A stretch of 64,000 nt of DNA from Muribaculaceae bacterium. Lineage in GTDB: Bacteria; Bacteroidota; Bacteroidia; Bacteroidales; Muribaculaceae. The stretch spans positions 67,649 through 131,648 of the forward strand of contig JAMPII010000001.1 in NCBI GenBank assembly GCA_023662835.1. Reading direction: 5' to 3'. The notes under the pieces are model-generated. The model ran no database searches, was not told the DNA's origin, and saw only the letters and a list, made by a program, of their open reading frames with translations. Positions 36,238 through 44,658 of this stretch are shown here, in pieces (position 1 is the stretch's first letter; each line of letters opens with the position of its first letter). A program made the position numbers and the translations under genes.

Positions 36238-36270
36238 CAAAATTAAAAATTTAATTGCATAAAGCAATTA
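36238..36270 (-). promoter_or_regulatory. GH110 promoter overlapped by a palindrome
   Basis: On the minus strand TTG (36265-36267), a 19-nt spacer and TAATTTTG (36238-36245) form a promoter about 55 nt before the ATG. The perfect inverted repeat TAATTGC / GCAATTA (36252-36270, loop ATAAA) covers the spacer and the -33 element, a good place for a repressor or activator site. Confidence 0.5.
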
Positions 36271-36289
36271 CTGAGTGTATTAAACATTA

Positions 36290-36321
36290 AGGGTGCGCCA
36301 TCATTATTTGTGACGCACCCT
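36290..36321 (-). terminator. Terminator after FKBP gene
   Basis: AGGGTGCG pairs with CGCACCCT around a 16-nt loop, 27 nt beyond the minus-strand FKBP stop at 36349. The U-run is weak. Confidence 0.6.
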
Positions 36322-36348
36322 GTTATTGTAATGAAGTGGTTGTCTGCC

Positions 36349-36915
36349 TTAGCGTATTTCGTATGTGTAGATATCTTTTAAGGCCATGTTGAAGCGGAGG
36401 TTGCTGTAGGGAGGTATGATTCCGCTGGTCGATGAGCCATAGGCTGATGCAAATGGTATTATAACCTCACATGAATCGCCTACATGCATATTTTGCAGTG
36501 CTATCTGCCAACCTTGGATAACTGAACTCAGGTCGGTTCGGAAAATAGAGTCGCCATCCGATGTCAGCAGGTAGCTTGAATCGAAGGGGGTGTTATCGTA
36601 CAAATGGCCAATGTATTTGACGTCGACGGTCGATGTGAACATTGGTTTGAGGTTCATACTGGTTTTCGACTGGTCGTTGAACCAGCGCATCAGAACGTAA
36701 GAGCCTACGTTGTAGGATGGGATAACGCGGGTGTATACCTTTTGGCCGGTGGTGGGGTCAACCTCGTTGGCTTTCTCTTCGAGCCAGCTGTTGTTTTCAG
36801 TGATCCACTGTTTATACTGATCCCAGTTGTCTTCATCGTCGCCGCACGACGAGATTGTGCCGGCAAATACCACACCGGTCAGTATCAACATGAAAATTAT
36901 TGGTAGTTTTCGCAT
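36349..36915 (-). CDS. FKBP-type peptidyl-prolyl isomerase lipoprotein
   Basis: The 188-aa product is started at 36915 (MRKLPIIFMLILTGVVFAG), 10 nt after the lemA stop; upstream in-frame residues overlap lemA. A lipobox TISSC gives Cys near 23. The FKBP domain covers about 95-188, with VKYIGHLYDNTPFDSSY, VIQGWQIALQNMHVGDSCEV and a terminal IPPYSNLRFNMALKDI. It likely assists folding of envelope proteins as a periplasm-facing lipoprotein. It is the third gene of a glyS-lemA-FKBP run. Confidence 0.87.
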   Translation of the reverse strand: MRKLPIIFMLILTGVVFAGTISSCGDDEDNWDQYKQWITENNSWLEEKANEVDPTTGQKVYTRVIPSYNVGSYVLMRWFNDQSKTSMNLKPMFTSTVDVKYIGHLYDNTPFDSSYLLTSDGDSIFRTDLSSVIQGWQIALQNMHVGDSCEVIIPFASAYGSSTSGIIPPYSNLRFNMALKDIYTYEIR

Positions 36916-36925
36916 ATCTACGTGG

Positions 36926-37510
36926 CTAGAATTCAACTTTTGGAGCCTGACTTGCACCCTCATCAGCCCGGAATTGCGGTTTGGGTGTGAATCCGAACCA
37001 TCCGGCATAGATTGTTGTAGGGAATTTCTTTATCGCGGTGTTGTAATCGCGCACGGCTTCGGTATAGCGTCCGCGAGCGGTTGTTATGCGGTTTTCGGTT
37101 CCTTCCAGCTGTACCTGAAGGTCGCGGAAGTTTTCGTTGGCTTTCAAATCTGGGTAGGCCTCTGTGACGGCGAGGAGCGATTTTAACGCTCCTGAAAGTT
37201 CGTTCTGAGCAGCTTGGAAACGAGCCAGATTCTCCTCGGTGAGGTCGTCAGGGTTGATTGTGATCTGGGTGGCTTTTGCGCGCGCTTCTGTAACTTTGGT
37301 GAAGGTGCCTTCCTCGTGGGCTGCATAACCTTTTACGGTCGACACGAGGTTGGGAATCAGGTCGGCTCGACGTTGGTACTGGTTTTCAACCTCGGCCCAT
37401 TGCTGATCAACACCCTGCTGTTTTTCGACTAGCGAGTTGTAGTTGCACGACGACAAACCGATTGCGCACACGACAGCTATTGCCAGATTGCGTATATTAC
37501 TTAGTTTCAT
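36926..37510 (-). CDS. LemA-family lipoprotein
   Basis: The 194-aa product is started at 37510 (MKLSNIRNLAIAVVCAIGLSSC), with a lipobox LSSC. The family helices are plain: GVDQQWAEVENQYQRRADLIPNLV (about 33-56, too long to be chance) and ENFRDLQVQLEGTENRI. LemA proteins are anchored helical bundles of unclear role; some take part in envelope stress responses. It starts 22 nt after the glyS stop. Confidence 0.92.
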   Translation of the reverse strand: MKLSNIRNLAIAVVCAIGLSSCNYNSLVEKQQGVDQQWAEVENQYQRRADLIPNLVSTVKGYAAHEEGTFTKVTEARAKATQITINPDDLTEENLARFQAAQNELSGALKSLLAVTEAYPDLKANENFRDLQVQLEGTENRITTARGRYTEAVRDYNTAIKKFPTTIYAGWFGFTPKPQFRADEGASQAPKVEF

Positions 37511-37532
37511 TGTTTTAATGTTTTGTTTTGGG

Positions 37533-39083
37533 TTATTCGGTGGCAAGCTTGCGTAGAAGTGCGTTCAAACTTACATTGTCGTGAATCAGACGATGAAGAT
37601 CGGCAACGTTAACGCGTTTTTGTTCCATAGAGTCGCGTTCGCGTAAGGTTACGGTGTTGTCTTCCAAAGTCTGGTGGTCGACTGTCACACAATAGGGCGT
37701 GCCTATTGCATCCTGACGGCGGTAGCGTTTGCCGATTGAGTCTTTTTCTTCGTAGTGGGTCGGGAAATCGAACTTGAGGTCGTTAACGATTTCGCGTGCT
37801 TTTTCGGGAAGTCCGTCTTTGCGCACGAGTGGCATTACGGCGCATTTCACCGGGGCCAGAGCTGCAGGTAAATGGAGTACAGCGCGGGTTTCGCCACCCT
37901 CAAGCGGCTGCTCCTCATAGCATGAGCAGAGAACGCTGAGGAACATGCGGTCGACACCAATCGATGTTTCGATAACGTAAGGGGTGTAGCTCTCGTTAAG
38001 TTCGGGGTCGAAGTATTGAATTTTTTTGCCTGAGAATTTTTCGTGTTGCGACAAGTCGAAATTGGTGCGCGAGTGGATGCCTTCAACTTCCTTGAATCCG
38101 AATGGCATTTCGAATTCGATGTCGGTAGCGGCGTTGGCGTAGTGGGCAAGCTTCTCGTGGTCGTGGTAACGGTATTTTTCATCGCCCAGGCCGAGCGCTT
38201 TGTGCCAGCGCAGGCGGGTTTCTTTCCAAATGTTAAACCATTTTAGCTCTTCGCCCGGACGAACAAAGAATTGCATTTCCATTTGTTCAAACTCGCGCAT
38301 ACGGAAAATGAACTGGCGGGCAACGATCTCGTTGCGGAACGCCTTGCCAATCTGGGCAATACCGAATGGGATACGCATACGGCCTGTCTTTTGCACGTTG
38401 AGGTAGTTCACGAAAATGCCCTGTGCGGTTTCGGGGCGCAGGTAAACGGTCATGGCGCCATCGGCTGTTGAGCCCATTTCGGTGCGGAACATCAGGTTGA
38501 ACTGGCGAACTTCTGTCCAGTTTTTCGTGCCGGAAATAGGGTCGACAATTTCCTGGTCGATGATTATCTGGCGGAGTTCGTTGAGGTCGTTTTCTTCCAT
38601 CGCCTTTGCAAAGCGGCTGTGTAGGGCGTCGCGGCGGGCGGCTATGTCGGCAATGCGCGGGTTTGTTTGGCGGAACAGGGCTTCGTCGAAGCTGTCGCCG
38701 AAACGTTTGCGCGCTTTGGTAACTTCTTTTTCTATTTTATCGTCAAACTTGGCAATCTCATCTTCAATGAGCACATCGGCACGATAGCGTTTTTTCGAGT
38801 CGCGGTTGTCGATCAACGGGTCGTTGAAAGCGTCAACGTGGCCCGAGGCTTTCCAAATAGTCGGGTGCATGAATATCGCCGAGTCGATACCAACGATGTT
38901 GTCGTGGAGAAGCGTCATTGCTTCCCACCAGTAGCGTTTTATGTTGTTTTTCAGTTCAACTCCGTTCTGGCCGTAGTCGTAAACAGCTGAAAGTCCGTCG
39001 TATATTTCACTTGAAGGGAATACAAATCCGTATTCCTTGGCGTGAGAAACTATCTTTTTAAATTGGTCTTCGTTCTGTGCCAT
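37533..39083 (-). CDS. glyS: Glycyl-tRNA synthetase, homodimeric class II
   Basis: The 516-aa enzyme has YGFVFPSSEIY at the start, class II motif 2 in FRNEIVARQFIFRMREFEQMEM region, motif 3 in YVIETSIGVDRMF, and an anticodon-binding domain at the end (CAVMPLVRKDGLP onward). It is the single-chain alpha2 type, not the alpha/beta tetramer. It charges tRNA-Gly in the cytoplasm. It has a near-ideal promoter and heads a run with lemA and an FKBP gene. Confidence 0.96.
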   Translation of the reverse strand: MAQNEDQFKKIVSHAKEYGFVFPSSEIYDGLSAVYDYGQNGVELKNNIKRYWWEAMTLLHDNIVGIDSAIFMHPTIWKASGHVDAFNDPLIDNRDSKKRYRADVLIEDEIAKFDDKIEKEVTKARKRFGDSFDEALFRQTNPRIADIAARRDALHSRFAKAMEENDLNELRQIIIDQEIVDPISGTKNWTEVRQFNLMFRTEMGSTADGAMTVYLRPETAQGIFVNYLNVQKTGRMRIPFGIAQIGKAFRNEIVARQFIFRMREFEQMEMQFFVRPGEELKWFNIWKETRLRWHKALGLGDEKYRYHDHEKLAHYANAATDIEFEMPFGFKEVEGIHSRTNFDLSQHEKFSGKKIQYFDPELNESYTPYVIETSIGVDRMFLSVLCSCYEEQPLEGGETRAVLHLPAALAPVKCAVMPLVRKDGLPEKAREIVNDLKFDFPTHYEEKDSIGKRYRRQDAIGTPYCVTVDHQTLEDNTVTLRERDSMEQKRVNVADLHRLIHDNVSLNALLRKLATE

Positions 39084-39115
39084 ATTTAAATCATATTCTT
39101 ATTCTGTATCAGCTA

Positions 39116-39147
39116 CAAAGATAAGCAATCGTAACTTAATTGGCAAA
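39116..39147 (-). promoter_or_regulatory. Promoter of glyS
   Basis: On the minus strand TTTG (39144-39147), a 20-nt spacer and TATCTTTG (39116-39123) lie about 33 nt before the glyS ATG. Confidence 0.75.
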
Positions 39148-39185
39148 TATTCCGACAATTCCGTCTCGTCACTTTATTTTACGGC

Positions 39186-39560
39186 TTACGGCTCTGATGT
39201 GTTTGTCGAACTGCCGATTGCCAGCATGGTTAATCCGACAATCAACGCGGTGTTTGAAAACCAAGAAATTATAAATAGAGTTTCAGTACTGCTGCTCAGG
39301 ATTATAGACATCAAGCAAATTACAGCTGTAATGAAATTTACGATGACAAAACCTTTGGTAAATTTCGATTGTCTAGAGTTCAAAATCCAAAAACTTTCGC
39401 CTGTTCTATTACCGCAAGTATGTAAAACAATATCTACAATAAATGCGGCCATTGCGATGCACATCATAGTCCATCTCATAAGTCCATCTGAAGCAATTGA
39501 ATTTATAAGTGCCCAAACCGTAACGAACGACAATATTATATTACTTTGTTTAGTATTCAT
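39186..39560 (-). CDS. Small hypothetical membrane protein
   Basis: The 124-aa product (start at 39560; 39581 is an alternative) has four hydrophobic helices, for example NIILSFVTVWALINSIAS and FVIVNFITAVICLMSIIL, with a short polar loop containing CGNRTGESFW. No family was recognised. The DNA is more AT-rich than its neighbours. It sits between glyS and tsf, about 160 nt downstream (minus strand) of a dispersed repeat copy. An overlapping plus-strand reading frame (39199-39609) is possible but less likely. Confidence 0.5.
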   Translation of the reverse strand: MNTKQSNIILSFVTVWALINSIASDGLMRWTMMCIAMAAFIVDIVLHTCGNRTGESFWILNSRQSKFTKGFVIVNFITAVICLMSIILSSSTETLFIISWFSNTALIVGLTMLAIGSSTNTSEP

Positions 39561-39722
39561 ATTTATGATAATCTTACTCATAGTTCTAAATATGTATTTG
39601 AATTCTTAAAATCAGAATTTTCATCATTTCTGTTGACGTTAATTTGGTCAAAACTTGAGCATGAATACAAAAAAGTTATTAATGCAAACACAAATAATTT
39701 TTTTACTACGATTTTTTCTTTA

Positions 39723-39752
39723 AGGGCCCTGAAATTTTATGATATGGGCCCT
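39723..39752. repeat. Dispersed GGGCCC-arm palindromic repeat, copy 2
   Basis: Perfect arms AGGGCCC and GGGCCCT enclose the 16-nt core TGAAATTTTATGATAT. It lies in the intergenic space directly after the tsf terminator (minus-strand sense). Confidence 0.85.
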
Positions 39753-39759
39753 AAAATGA

Positions 39760-39801
39760 CGAAAGAGTGTGGAGGAACATTTGTTCCGGCACACTCTTTC
39801 G
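39760..39801 (-). terminator. Terminator after tsf
   Basis: CGAAAGAGTGTG pairs perfectly with CACACTCTTTCG, and a second stem GGAAC/GTTCC lies inside. It ends 35 nt beyond the tsf stop at 39836. Confidence 0.75.
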
Positions 39802-39835
39802 AACTATGAAAGGATGTTATGACTATTTAATGGAA

Positions 39836-40828
39836 TTAGTCCTGATTGAGGTTGACGCGTTTAAAGTCAACTGCAACGAGGCCTTTCTGAACTTTGTCGA
39901 GATATTTACCTACGGTCAGCTCACCATCCTGAATGAAATCCTGTTCCATCAGGCACGATTCTTTGAAGAATTTGTTGAGACGTCCGTTTGCAATATTCTG
40001 AATCATCTGTTCGGGGAGGTTGGCTGCTTTAGCTTCGGCTGTTTCTTTGGCAATTTTGCGTGCTTTATCAGCTTCTTCTTCGGTGAGCCATCCTTTTGTG
40101 ATGTTTGAGGCGATGTGGTCTTCGCTGTCAACGAGGTTGGGGTTGATGCCGGCTTTCTTGAGGGCTGCTTCAACAGCTTTTTTCACTTGTTCCTCTTTGG
40201 TTTTTTCAACAGCTACGTTGTATTCTGTGTCTTTAACCGATTGTGGAACAGCGTCGCGATCAACTGCAACGGGGTTCATTGATGCGATTTGCATAGCAAC
40301 TTCGCGGCCAACTTTTTCGTCAACGCCAGGGAGATTGAAACCTACAACGGCTGCTAGTTTGTTGTTAAAGTGGTTGTAAGCAGCTGTTGAGGGAGCTGTC
40401 ACAACTTCGTATGCGCCGATTTCGGTTTTTTCGCCGGTTTTGCCGCTTTCTTCAACAACGAGGTCGGCAACTGTGCGGCCGTCGATAACGAGAGCGTTGA
40501 GTTCGTCGACGGTTTTAACTTCGGCTGCTACAGCTGCGTCGAGGAGCTTCTGAGTCATGCCTACAAAGCCTGCGTTCTGAGCAACGAAGTCGGTTTCGCA
40601 CTTCAGGGCGAGGATTGCGGCGAATGTGCCTGTGCTCTTTGAAAGCACGCAACCTTCGGCAGCTTGACGATCCTCGCGTTTGGCGGCTACTGCCTGACCT
40701 TTTTTGCGGAGGATTTCTACGGCTGCTTCGATATCGCCGTTAGTTTCGGCCAATGCTTTTTTGCAGTCCATCAAGCCGGCGCTTGTGAGTGCGCGGAGCT
40801 TGCTGATTTCTGCCATTGTTACTGCCAT
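39836..40828 (-). CDS. tsf: Translation elongation factor Ts
   Basis: The 330-aa protein has the N-terminal UBA-like start ISKLRALTSAGLMDCKKAL (about 8-26) and the core signature KCETDFVAQNAGFV (about 76-89), where TDFVA contacts EF-Tu. A long C-terminal part with KYLDKVQKGLVAVDFKR is as in other Bacteroidales. It recycles EF-Tu by GDP release. It follows rpsB by 77 nt, the usual gene order. Confidence 0.97.
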   Translation of the reverse strand: MAVTMAEISKLRALTSAGLMDCKKALAETNGDIEAAVEILRKKGQAVAAKREDRQAAEGCVLSKSTGTFAAILALKCETDFVAQNAGFVGMTQKLLDAAVAAEVKTVDELNALVIDGRTVADLVVEESGKTGEKTEIGAYEVVTAPSTAAYNHFNNKLAAVVGFNLPGVDEKVGREVAMQIASMNPVAVDRDAVPQSVKDTEYNVAVEKTKEEQVKKAVEAALKKAGINPNLVDSEDHIASNITKGWLTEEEADKARKIAKETAEAKAANLPEQMIQNIANGRLNKFFKESCLMEQDFIQDGELTVGKYLDKVQKGLVAVDFKRVNLNQD

Positions 40829-40905
40829 ATCTGTAGTAATTTGTTTTGTTATGATTAATAAAAATTAGAGGAGAGTCGGTTTTTGTGGTGTCGACCTTTC
40901 GGGGC

Positions 40906-41736
40906 TTATTCGGCTGCTGCTTCTGGAGCTTCTTCTGCTTCTTCTGCTTTTTCAGCTTCGGGAGCTTCTTCGTTGCGACGGCTCACACGACGGCGTCCGC
41001 GGGGTGCGGCTGCAGGCGCTTCTTCGGGCTCCTGGTCGATTTTCTCGGCTTTGCGTTCAGCCAAACCTTCCTGCATTGCAGAAACGAGGGTGTCGAGAAC
41101 GATTTCGATCGATTTTGAAGCGTCGTCGTTTGCGGGGATGACGAAATCGATGTTCGAGGGGTCGGAGTTGGTGTCGACCATTGCGAATACCGGAATACCC
41201 AGACGAACTGCTTCTGCAACAGCGATGTGTTCTTTCAGAACGTCGACTACGAAAAGAGCCGAGGGAAGGCGGTTGAGGTCGGCGATTGAGCCGAGGTTCT
41301 TTTCGAGTTTGGCGCGCTGACGGCTGATTTGCAGGCGCTCGCGTTTCGACAAGTTGTCGAATGTGCCATCCTTTGTCATCTTGTCGATGGTTGCCATTTT
41401 CTTAACGGCTTTACGGATGGTTGGGAAGTTTGTGAGCATACCGCCGGGCCAGCGTTCAATCACGTAGGGCATGCCGATTTGCGAAGCTTTGTCGGCAACT
41501 ACTTGCTTAGCCTGTTTTTTTGTGGCAACGAAGAGAACTCGTTTGCCTGCTTTTGCTATGCTCTTGAGGGCAGCTGCGGCTTCTTCGAGCTTAACGGCTG
41601 TCTTGTTGAGGTCGAGGATGTGGATACCATTGCGCTCCATGAAGATATAAGGAGCCATAGCAGGATTCCATTTTCTTTTGAGGTGGCCAAAGTGGCATCC
41701 TGCTTCGAGGAGTTGGTCAAATGTAGGTGTTGACAT
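40906..41736 (-). CDS. rpsB: 30S ribosomal protein S2
   Basis: The 276-aa protein has FDQLLEAGCHFGHLKRKWNP (about 5-24), the S2 signature, and ERWPGGMLTNFPTIRKAVKK. It ends in a Glu/Ala-rich acidic tail (about 235-276), which is longer than in E. coli. It binds late on the small subunit and contacts S1 in organisms that have it. It is preceded by a 167-nt leader holding a stem motif shared with the rplM leader. Confidence 0.97.
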   Translation of the reverse strand: MSTPTFDQLLEAGCHFGHLKRKWNPAMAPYIFMERNGIHILDLNKTAVKLEEAAAALKSIAKAGKRVLFVATKKQAKQVVADKASQIGMPYVIERWPGGMLTNFPTIRKAVKKMATIDKMTKDGTFDNLSKRERLQISRQRAKLEKNLGSIADLNRLPSALFVVDVLKEHIAVAEAVRLGIPVFAMVDTNSDPSNIDFVIPANDDASKSIEIVLDTLVSAMQEGLAERKAEKIDQEPEEAPAAAPRGRRRVSRRNEEAPEAEKAEEAEEAPEAAAE

Positions 41737-41811
41737 TTTTTTTGATAATGTGTTGTTTACGTTCTTTTTGTTGAAATCAACCAGGGGGTAGGGAACGTGT
41801 CCATCGCCCGG

Positions 41812-41826
41812 GTTTAGATGCTAAAC
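41812..41826 (-). promoter_or_regulatory. Perfect hairpin in rpsB leader
   Basis: GTTTAG pairs with CTAAAC around a 3-nt loop, just downstream (minus strand) of the shared stem motif. No U-run follows, so it is more likely part of a leader fold than a terminator. Confidence 0.4.
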
Positions 41827-41834
41827 ACTATTTT

Positions 41835-41874
41835 TATCCTGCTGCTGATGTGGTCGAGCGACCTCAGGCAGCGG
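41835..41874 (-). promoter_or_regulatory. Leader stem motif ahead of rpsB (shared with rplM leader)
   Basis: On the minus strand GCTGCCTG, an apical stem GGTC/GACC with loop GCTC, and CAGCAGGATA occur in the rpsI-rpsB gap. The same outer sequence flanks a different apical stem in the rplM leader at 42816-42850. Autogenous control by a ribosomal protein is inferred. Confidence 0.55.
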
Positions 41875-41903
41875 TGGATAATCTGAAATAAGTTGACAGC
41901 CGA

Positions 41904-42290
41904 TTAACGTTTCGAGAACTGGAAGCGTTTGCGTGCTTTGGGCTGACCGGGTTTCTTACGTTCAACAACGCGCGGGTCGCGGGTCATGAAGCCTTCCGAA
42001 CGGAGAGCAGCCTTGTCTTCGGGGTTCACCTTAACGAGTGCGCGGGCGATAGCGAGGCGAAGAGCTTCGGCCTGTCCTTTGTAGCCGCCACCGGTGAGGT
42101 TAACCTTGATGTCGTACTTGCCGTCGGCAGCAAGTTTGCTAAGGGGCTGTTTAACGATGAATTGAAGTATCGACGATGGGAAATACACGTCGAGTGGGCG
42201 TTTGTTGATAGTGATAACGCCTGAACCTTCACCCATGATAACGCGGGCTATGGCGGCCTTGCGGCGGCCTACTGCATTTACCTTTTCCAT
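41904..42290 (-). CDS. rpsI: 30S ribosomal protein S9
   Basis: The 128-aa protein ends KPGQPKARKRFQFSKR, the conserved basic tail that reaches the P-site tRNA, and carries GGGYKGQAEALRLAIARAL (about 68-86), the S9 signature. It follows rplM by 5 nt, the usual L13-S9 pair. Confidence 0.97.
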   Translation of the reverse strand: MEKVNAVGRRKAAIARVIMGEGSGVITINKRPLDVYFPSSILQFIVKQPLSKLAADGKYDIKVNLTGGGYKGQAEALRLAIARALVKVNPEDKAALRSEGFMTRDPRVVERKKPGQPKARKRFQFSKR

Positions 42291-42295
42291 ACTTC

Positions 42296-42775
42296 TTATT
42301 TAACTGTGTTAATATCGATTACTTTGGGGTTTTGTGCTTCATGGGGGTGCTCGGGTCCGTTGTAAACGTGCATGTTTTCGATGAGTTTACGACCGAGACG
42401 GTTTTTGGGAAGCATACCTTTAACAACTTTCACAAACAAGGGGTTGATGCCGGGCTTGATGTGTTTGTTGAACGATTTCATCTGGAGGATTGCGGGTGTT
42501 GCAACGCGCTGTCCGCCGGGATAACCGGTGTAGCGGAGGTATTCGCGACCGTTCCATTTGTTGCCGGTAAGACGAACTTTGTCGGCATTCACGATGATTA
42601 CATTGTCACCGCACTCAACAAAGGGTGAGTAGGTGGGTTTGTTCTTACCCCGAAGAATCAGGGCTACAACGGAGCAGAGGCGGCCAAGGGGCTGGTCGGT
42701 TGCGTCGATAACCACCCATTCGTGGTTGATGCTCTGCGCGTTGGGCATTGAGGTTCTGTAGCTAATTGTATCCAC
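42296..42775 (-). CDS. rplM: 50S ribosomal protein L13
   Basis: The 159-aa protein has HEWVVIDATDQPLGRLCS (about 19-36), YSPFVECGDNVIIVNADKV and GMLPKNRLGRKLIENMHVY, all L13 signatures. The N-terminal extension MDTISYRTS is as in other Bacteroidales. L13 is an early assembly protein of the large subunit. It heads rplM-rpsI-rpsB-tsf and has a leader of about 100 nt with a stem motif. Confidence 0.97.
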   Translation of the reverse strand: MDTISYRTSMPNAQSINHEWVVIDATDQPLGRLCSVVALILRGKNKPTYSPFVECGDNVIIVNADKVRLTGNKWNGREYLRYTGYPGGQRVATPAILQMKSFNKHIKPGINPLFVKVVKGMLPKNRLGRKLIENMHVYNGPEHPHEAQNPKVIDINTVK

Positions 42776-42815
42776 GTTAATTGTTTGATTTTTAAATTAA
42801 TAAATTGACTAGAAC

Positions 42816-42850
42816 TATCCTGCTGTTCGGCCAAAAACCGCAGGCAGCGC
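42816..42850 (-). promoter_or_regulatory. Leader stem motif ahead of rplM
   Basis: On the minus strand GCTGCCTG, an apical stem CGG/CCG with loop TTTTTGG, and CAGCAGGATA lie between the promoter and the rplM ATG. The outer sequence is the same as in the rpsB leader. An L13-type ribosomal leader is plausible from known bacterial cases. Confidence 0.6.
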
Positions 42851-42885
42851 TATGTCAGGCCATTAATTTGGACATAATCGGTGCG

Positions 42886-42916
42886 CAAAGGTACGACTTT
42901 TTCTTATTCCGGCAAA
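42886..42916 (-). promoter_or_regulatory. Promoter of rplM-rpsI-rpsB-tsf
   Basis: On the minus strand TTTG (42913-42916), a 19-nt spacer and TACCTTTG (42886-42893) match the consensus. The transcript would start near 42879, giving a leader of about 100 nt. Confidence 0.8.
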
Positions 42917-43008
42917 ATAATCTTAACAATAATTAACTGTCGATGCGGCCTGATATCCCTGTTTGCATCCAAACATCGCCTGACGTATAGACTCTATATG
43001 TATATTTT

Positions 43009-43040
43009 TTTGTTAATGTCAATCATATATGTTACCTTTG
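43009..43040 (+). promoter_or_regulatory. Promoter of psd
   Basis: TTTG (43009-43012), a 20-nt spacer and TACCTTTG (43033-43040) match the consensus. The leader to the ATG at 43149 is about 100 nt; apart from this and the divergent rplM promoter I see nothing else in 42851-43148. Confidence 0.75.
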
Positions 43041-43148
43041 CGTACAAATAGATATGGAGCACTTCACCCGAAAGTTGCTTTGCCCGTTCATGCGTGCTGT
43101 TCGCGATTGTTGAGCACACAATTGAGCTTGAAAGAGAATGATAACGAA

Positions 43149-43832
43149 ATGAAAGTAAAAATACACCGCGAAGGCTTAAATATATTAATAATCTTGATGT
43201 TCATCCTGCTGGTAATCAATGTGCCAGCATGGCTGTTTATACGCCCCGTAGAGATTCCTGTTGTTTTCTCCGCGCTTTCGGCCGTGATGTATTTGCTGGT
43301 GCTGAATTTCTTCCGCTCGCCTAAAAGAATGTTTGTGGGTAAACACACTGCCGAAACGGTAGTGGCCAGCGCTGACGGTAAGGTCGTGGCTCTTGAAGAA
43401 ACATTTGAGGATGAATATCTGCATTGCCGTTGCATCCAGCTTTCGATTTTCATGAGTATCGTCAACGTGCACGCAAACTGGTATCCTGTCGACGGTAAGG
43501 TGCTGTACGTAAGACATCACAACGGACGTTTTCTGTCGGCCTACCTGCCAAAGGCAAGCACCGACAACGAGCGCTCGACGGTTGTAATAAAATCGCACAG
43601 CGGCCAGTTGGTTTTGATGCGCCAGATTGCCGGAGCAGTAGCGCGCCGTATTGTCACCTATGCCACGGAAGGAGACGAGGCTGCTATCGACGACCACATG
43701 GGATTCATCAAATTCGGGTCGCGCGTCGACCTTTACCTTCCCCTCGGAACAGAGATTCTCGTGAAATTGGGCGACCATACAACGGGCGGCGTTACCGAAG
43801 TGGCGCGCCTTGAGCCTGTCGCCGATAAATAA
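43149..43832 (+). CDS. psd: Phosphatidylserine decarboxylase proenzyme
   Basis: The 227-aa protein is started at 43149 (MKVKIHREGLNILIILMF); upstream in-frame codons overlap the leader. Two membrane segments are followed by the catalytic domain with SIVNVHANWYPVDGKV (about 110-125) and DDHMGFIKFGSRVDLYLP (about 183-200), where the Gly-Ser in FGSR is the self-cleavage site giving the pyruvoyl group. This is the short Psd type. It turns phosphatidylserine into phosphatidylethanolamine and is followed by pssA, the preceding step. Confidence 0.93.
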   Translation: MKVKIHREGLNILIILMFILLVINVPAWLFIRPVEIPVVFSALSAVMYLLVLNFFRSPKRMFVGKHTAETVVASADGKVVALEETFEDEYLHCRCIQLSIFMSIVNVHANWYPVDGKVLYVRHHNGRFLSAYLPKASTDNERSTVVIKSHSGQLVLMRQIAGAVARRIVTYATEGDEAAIDDHMGFIKFGSRVDLYLPLGTEILVKLGDHTTGGVTEVARLEPVADK

Positions 43833-43891
43833 TCCCGTTTGCGCATCACCTCAAAATTTAATTGCGGCATGCGCTGCATAATTTTACGCTT

Positions 43892-44605
43892 ATGAAACTT
43901 CCCTTTTTACAGCATATTCCAAACGCAATCACATGCACCAGCCTATTCATGGGGTGCGTAGCAATCGTAGCTGCTCTGAACTACAATGCTTCTTACTGCG
44001 GACTTGAGGGCTATCAATGGGCCTACGTTCTGATACTGATTGCTGCCGTTTGCGATTTCTGCGACGGCGCGGTTGCCCGATTGCTCCATGCTTATTCTGC
44101 CTTGGGTAAGGAGCTTGACTCATTGTCCGATCTTGTCAGTTTTGGAGTTGCACCCGGTATGCTGGTTTTTGGTATGATGTCGAACATGGAAGGATGTCCC
44201 GATTGGTTGCCGCTGGTGGCCTTCTATATTCCAGTTGCCGGCGAACTGCGGTTGGCACGGTTCAATATCGACGATCGCCAAACAACCTCGTTCCTCGGAA
44301 TGCCAATTCCGGCAAATGCTATATTCTGGATTGGATTCACGTCGGTCGTTGCCAGCGGGTGCCGCGTGAACCCGTGGTTTTGTGCCGCGTTAGTTGTTAT
44401 TATAGCCTCGCTGATGCTTGCTTCAAGGCTGAAAATGTTCTCGTTGAAATTCAAGAACTTCGGTTTTGCTGCCAACTATATGCGCTACATCCTAATCGTT
44501 GCGGCCATAGCGTTTGTCGCAGCTTTCGGCCTAGGGGGGCTGGCGTGGACAATCGCCCTGTATATAGTGCTGTCGGTAATACCCACAACCGGCGGGAAGG
44601 GATAA
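43892..44605 (+). CDS. pssA: CDP-diacylglycerol--serine O-phosphatidyltransferase
   Basis: The 237-aa membrane protein (start MKLPFLQHIPNAITC at 43892) has the CDP-alcohol phosphotransferase motif DFCDGAVARLLHAYSALGKE with the following LDSLSD (about 51-76), containing the four expected Asp residues. It makes phosphatidylserine for the neighbouring Psd. Several further hydrophobic helices follow. Confidence 0.94.
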   Translation: MKLPFLQHIPNAITCTSLFMGCVAIVAALNYNASYCGLEGYQWAYVLILIAAVCDFCDGAVARLLHAYSALGKELDSLSDLVSFGVAPGMLVFGMMSNMEGCPDWLPLVAFYIPVAGELRLARFNIDDRQTTSFLGMPIPANAIFWIGFTSVVASGCRVNPWFCAALVVIIASLMLASRLKMFSLKFKNFGFAANYMRYILIVAAIAFVAAFGLGGLAWTIALYIVLSVIPTTGGKG

Positions 44606-44658
44606 GTCGTCCCTATGAATATCTTTCCTCGTTATAACAATCTGTCAAATTTGAAATT

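Noticed and set aside
39199..39609. Plus-strand frame overlapping the small membrane protein gene
   Set aside because: It lies antisense to a frame with clearer membrane-helix pattern and a gene order that fits the minus strand. Only one is likely real, and the minus strand was preferred with modest confidence.
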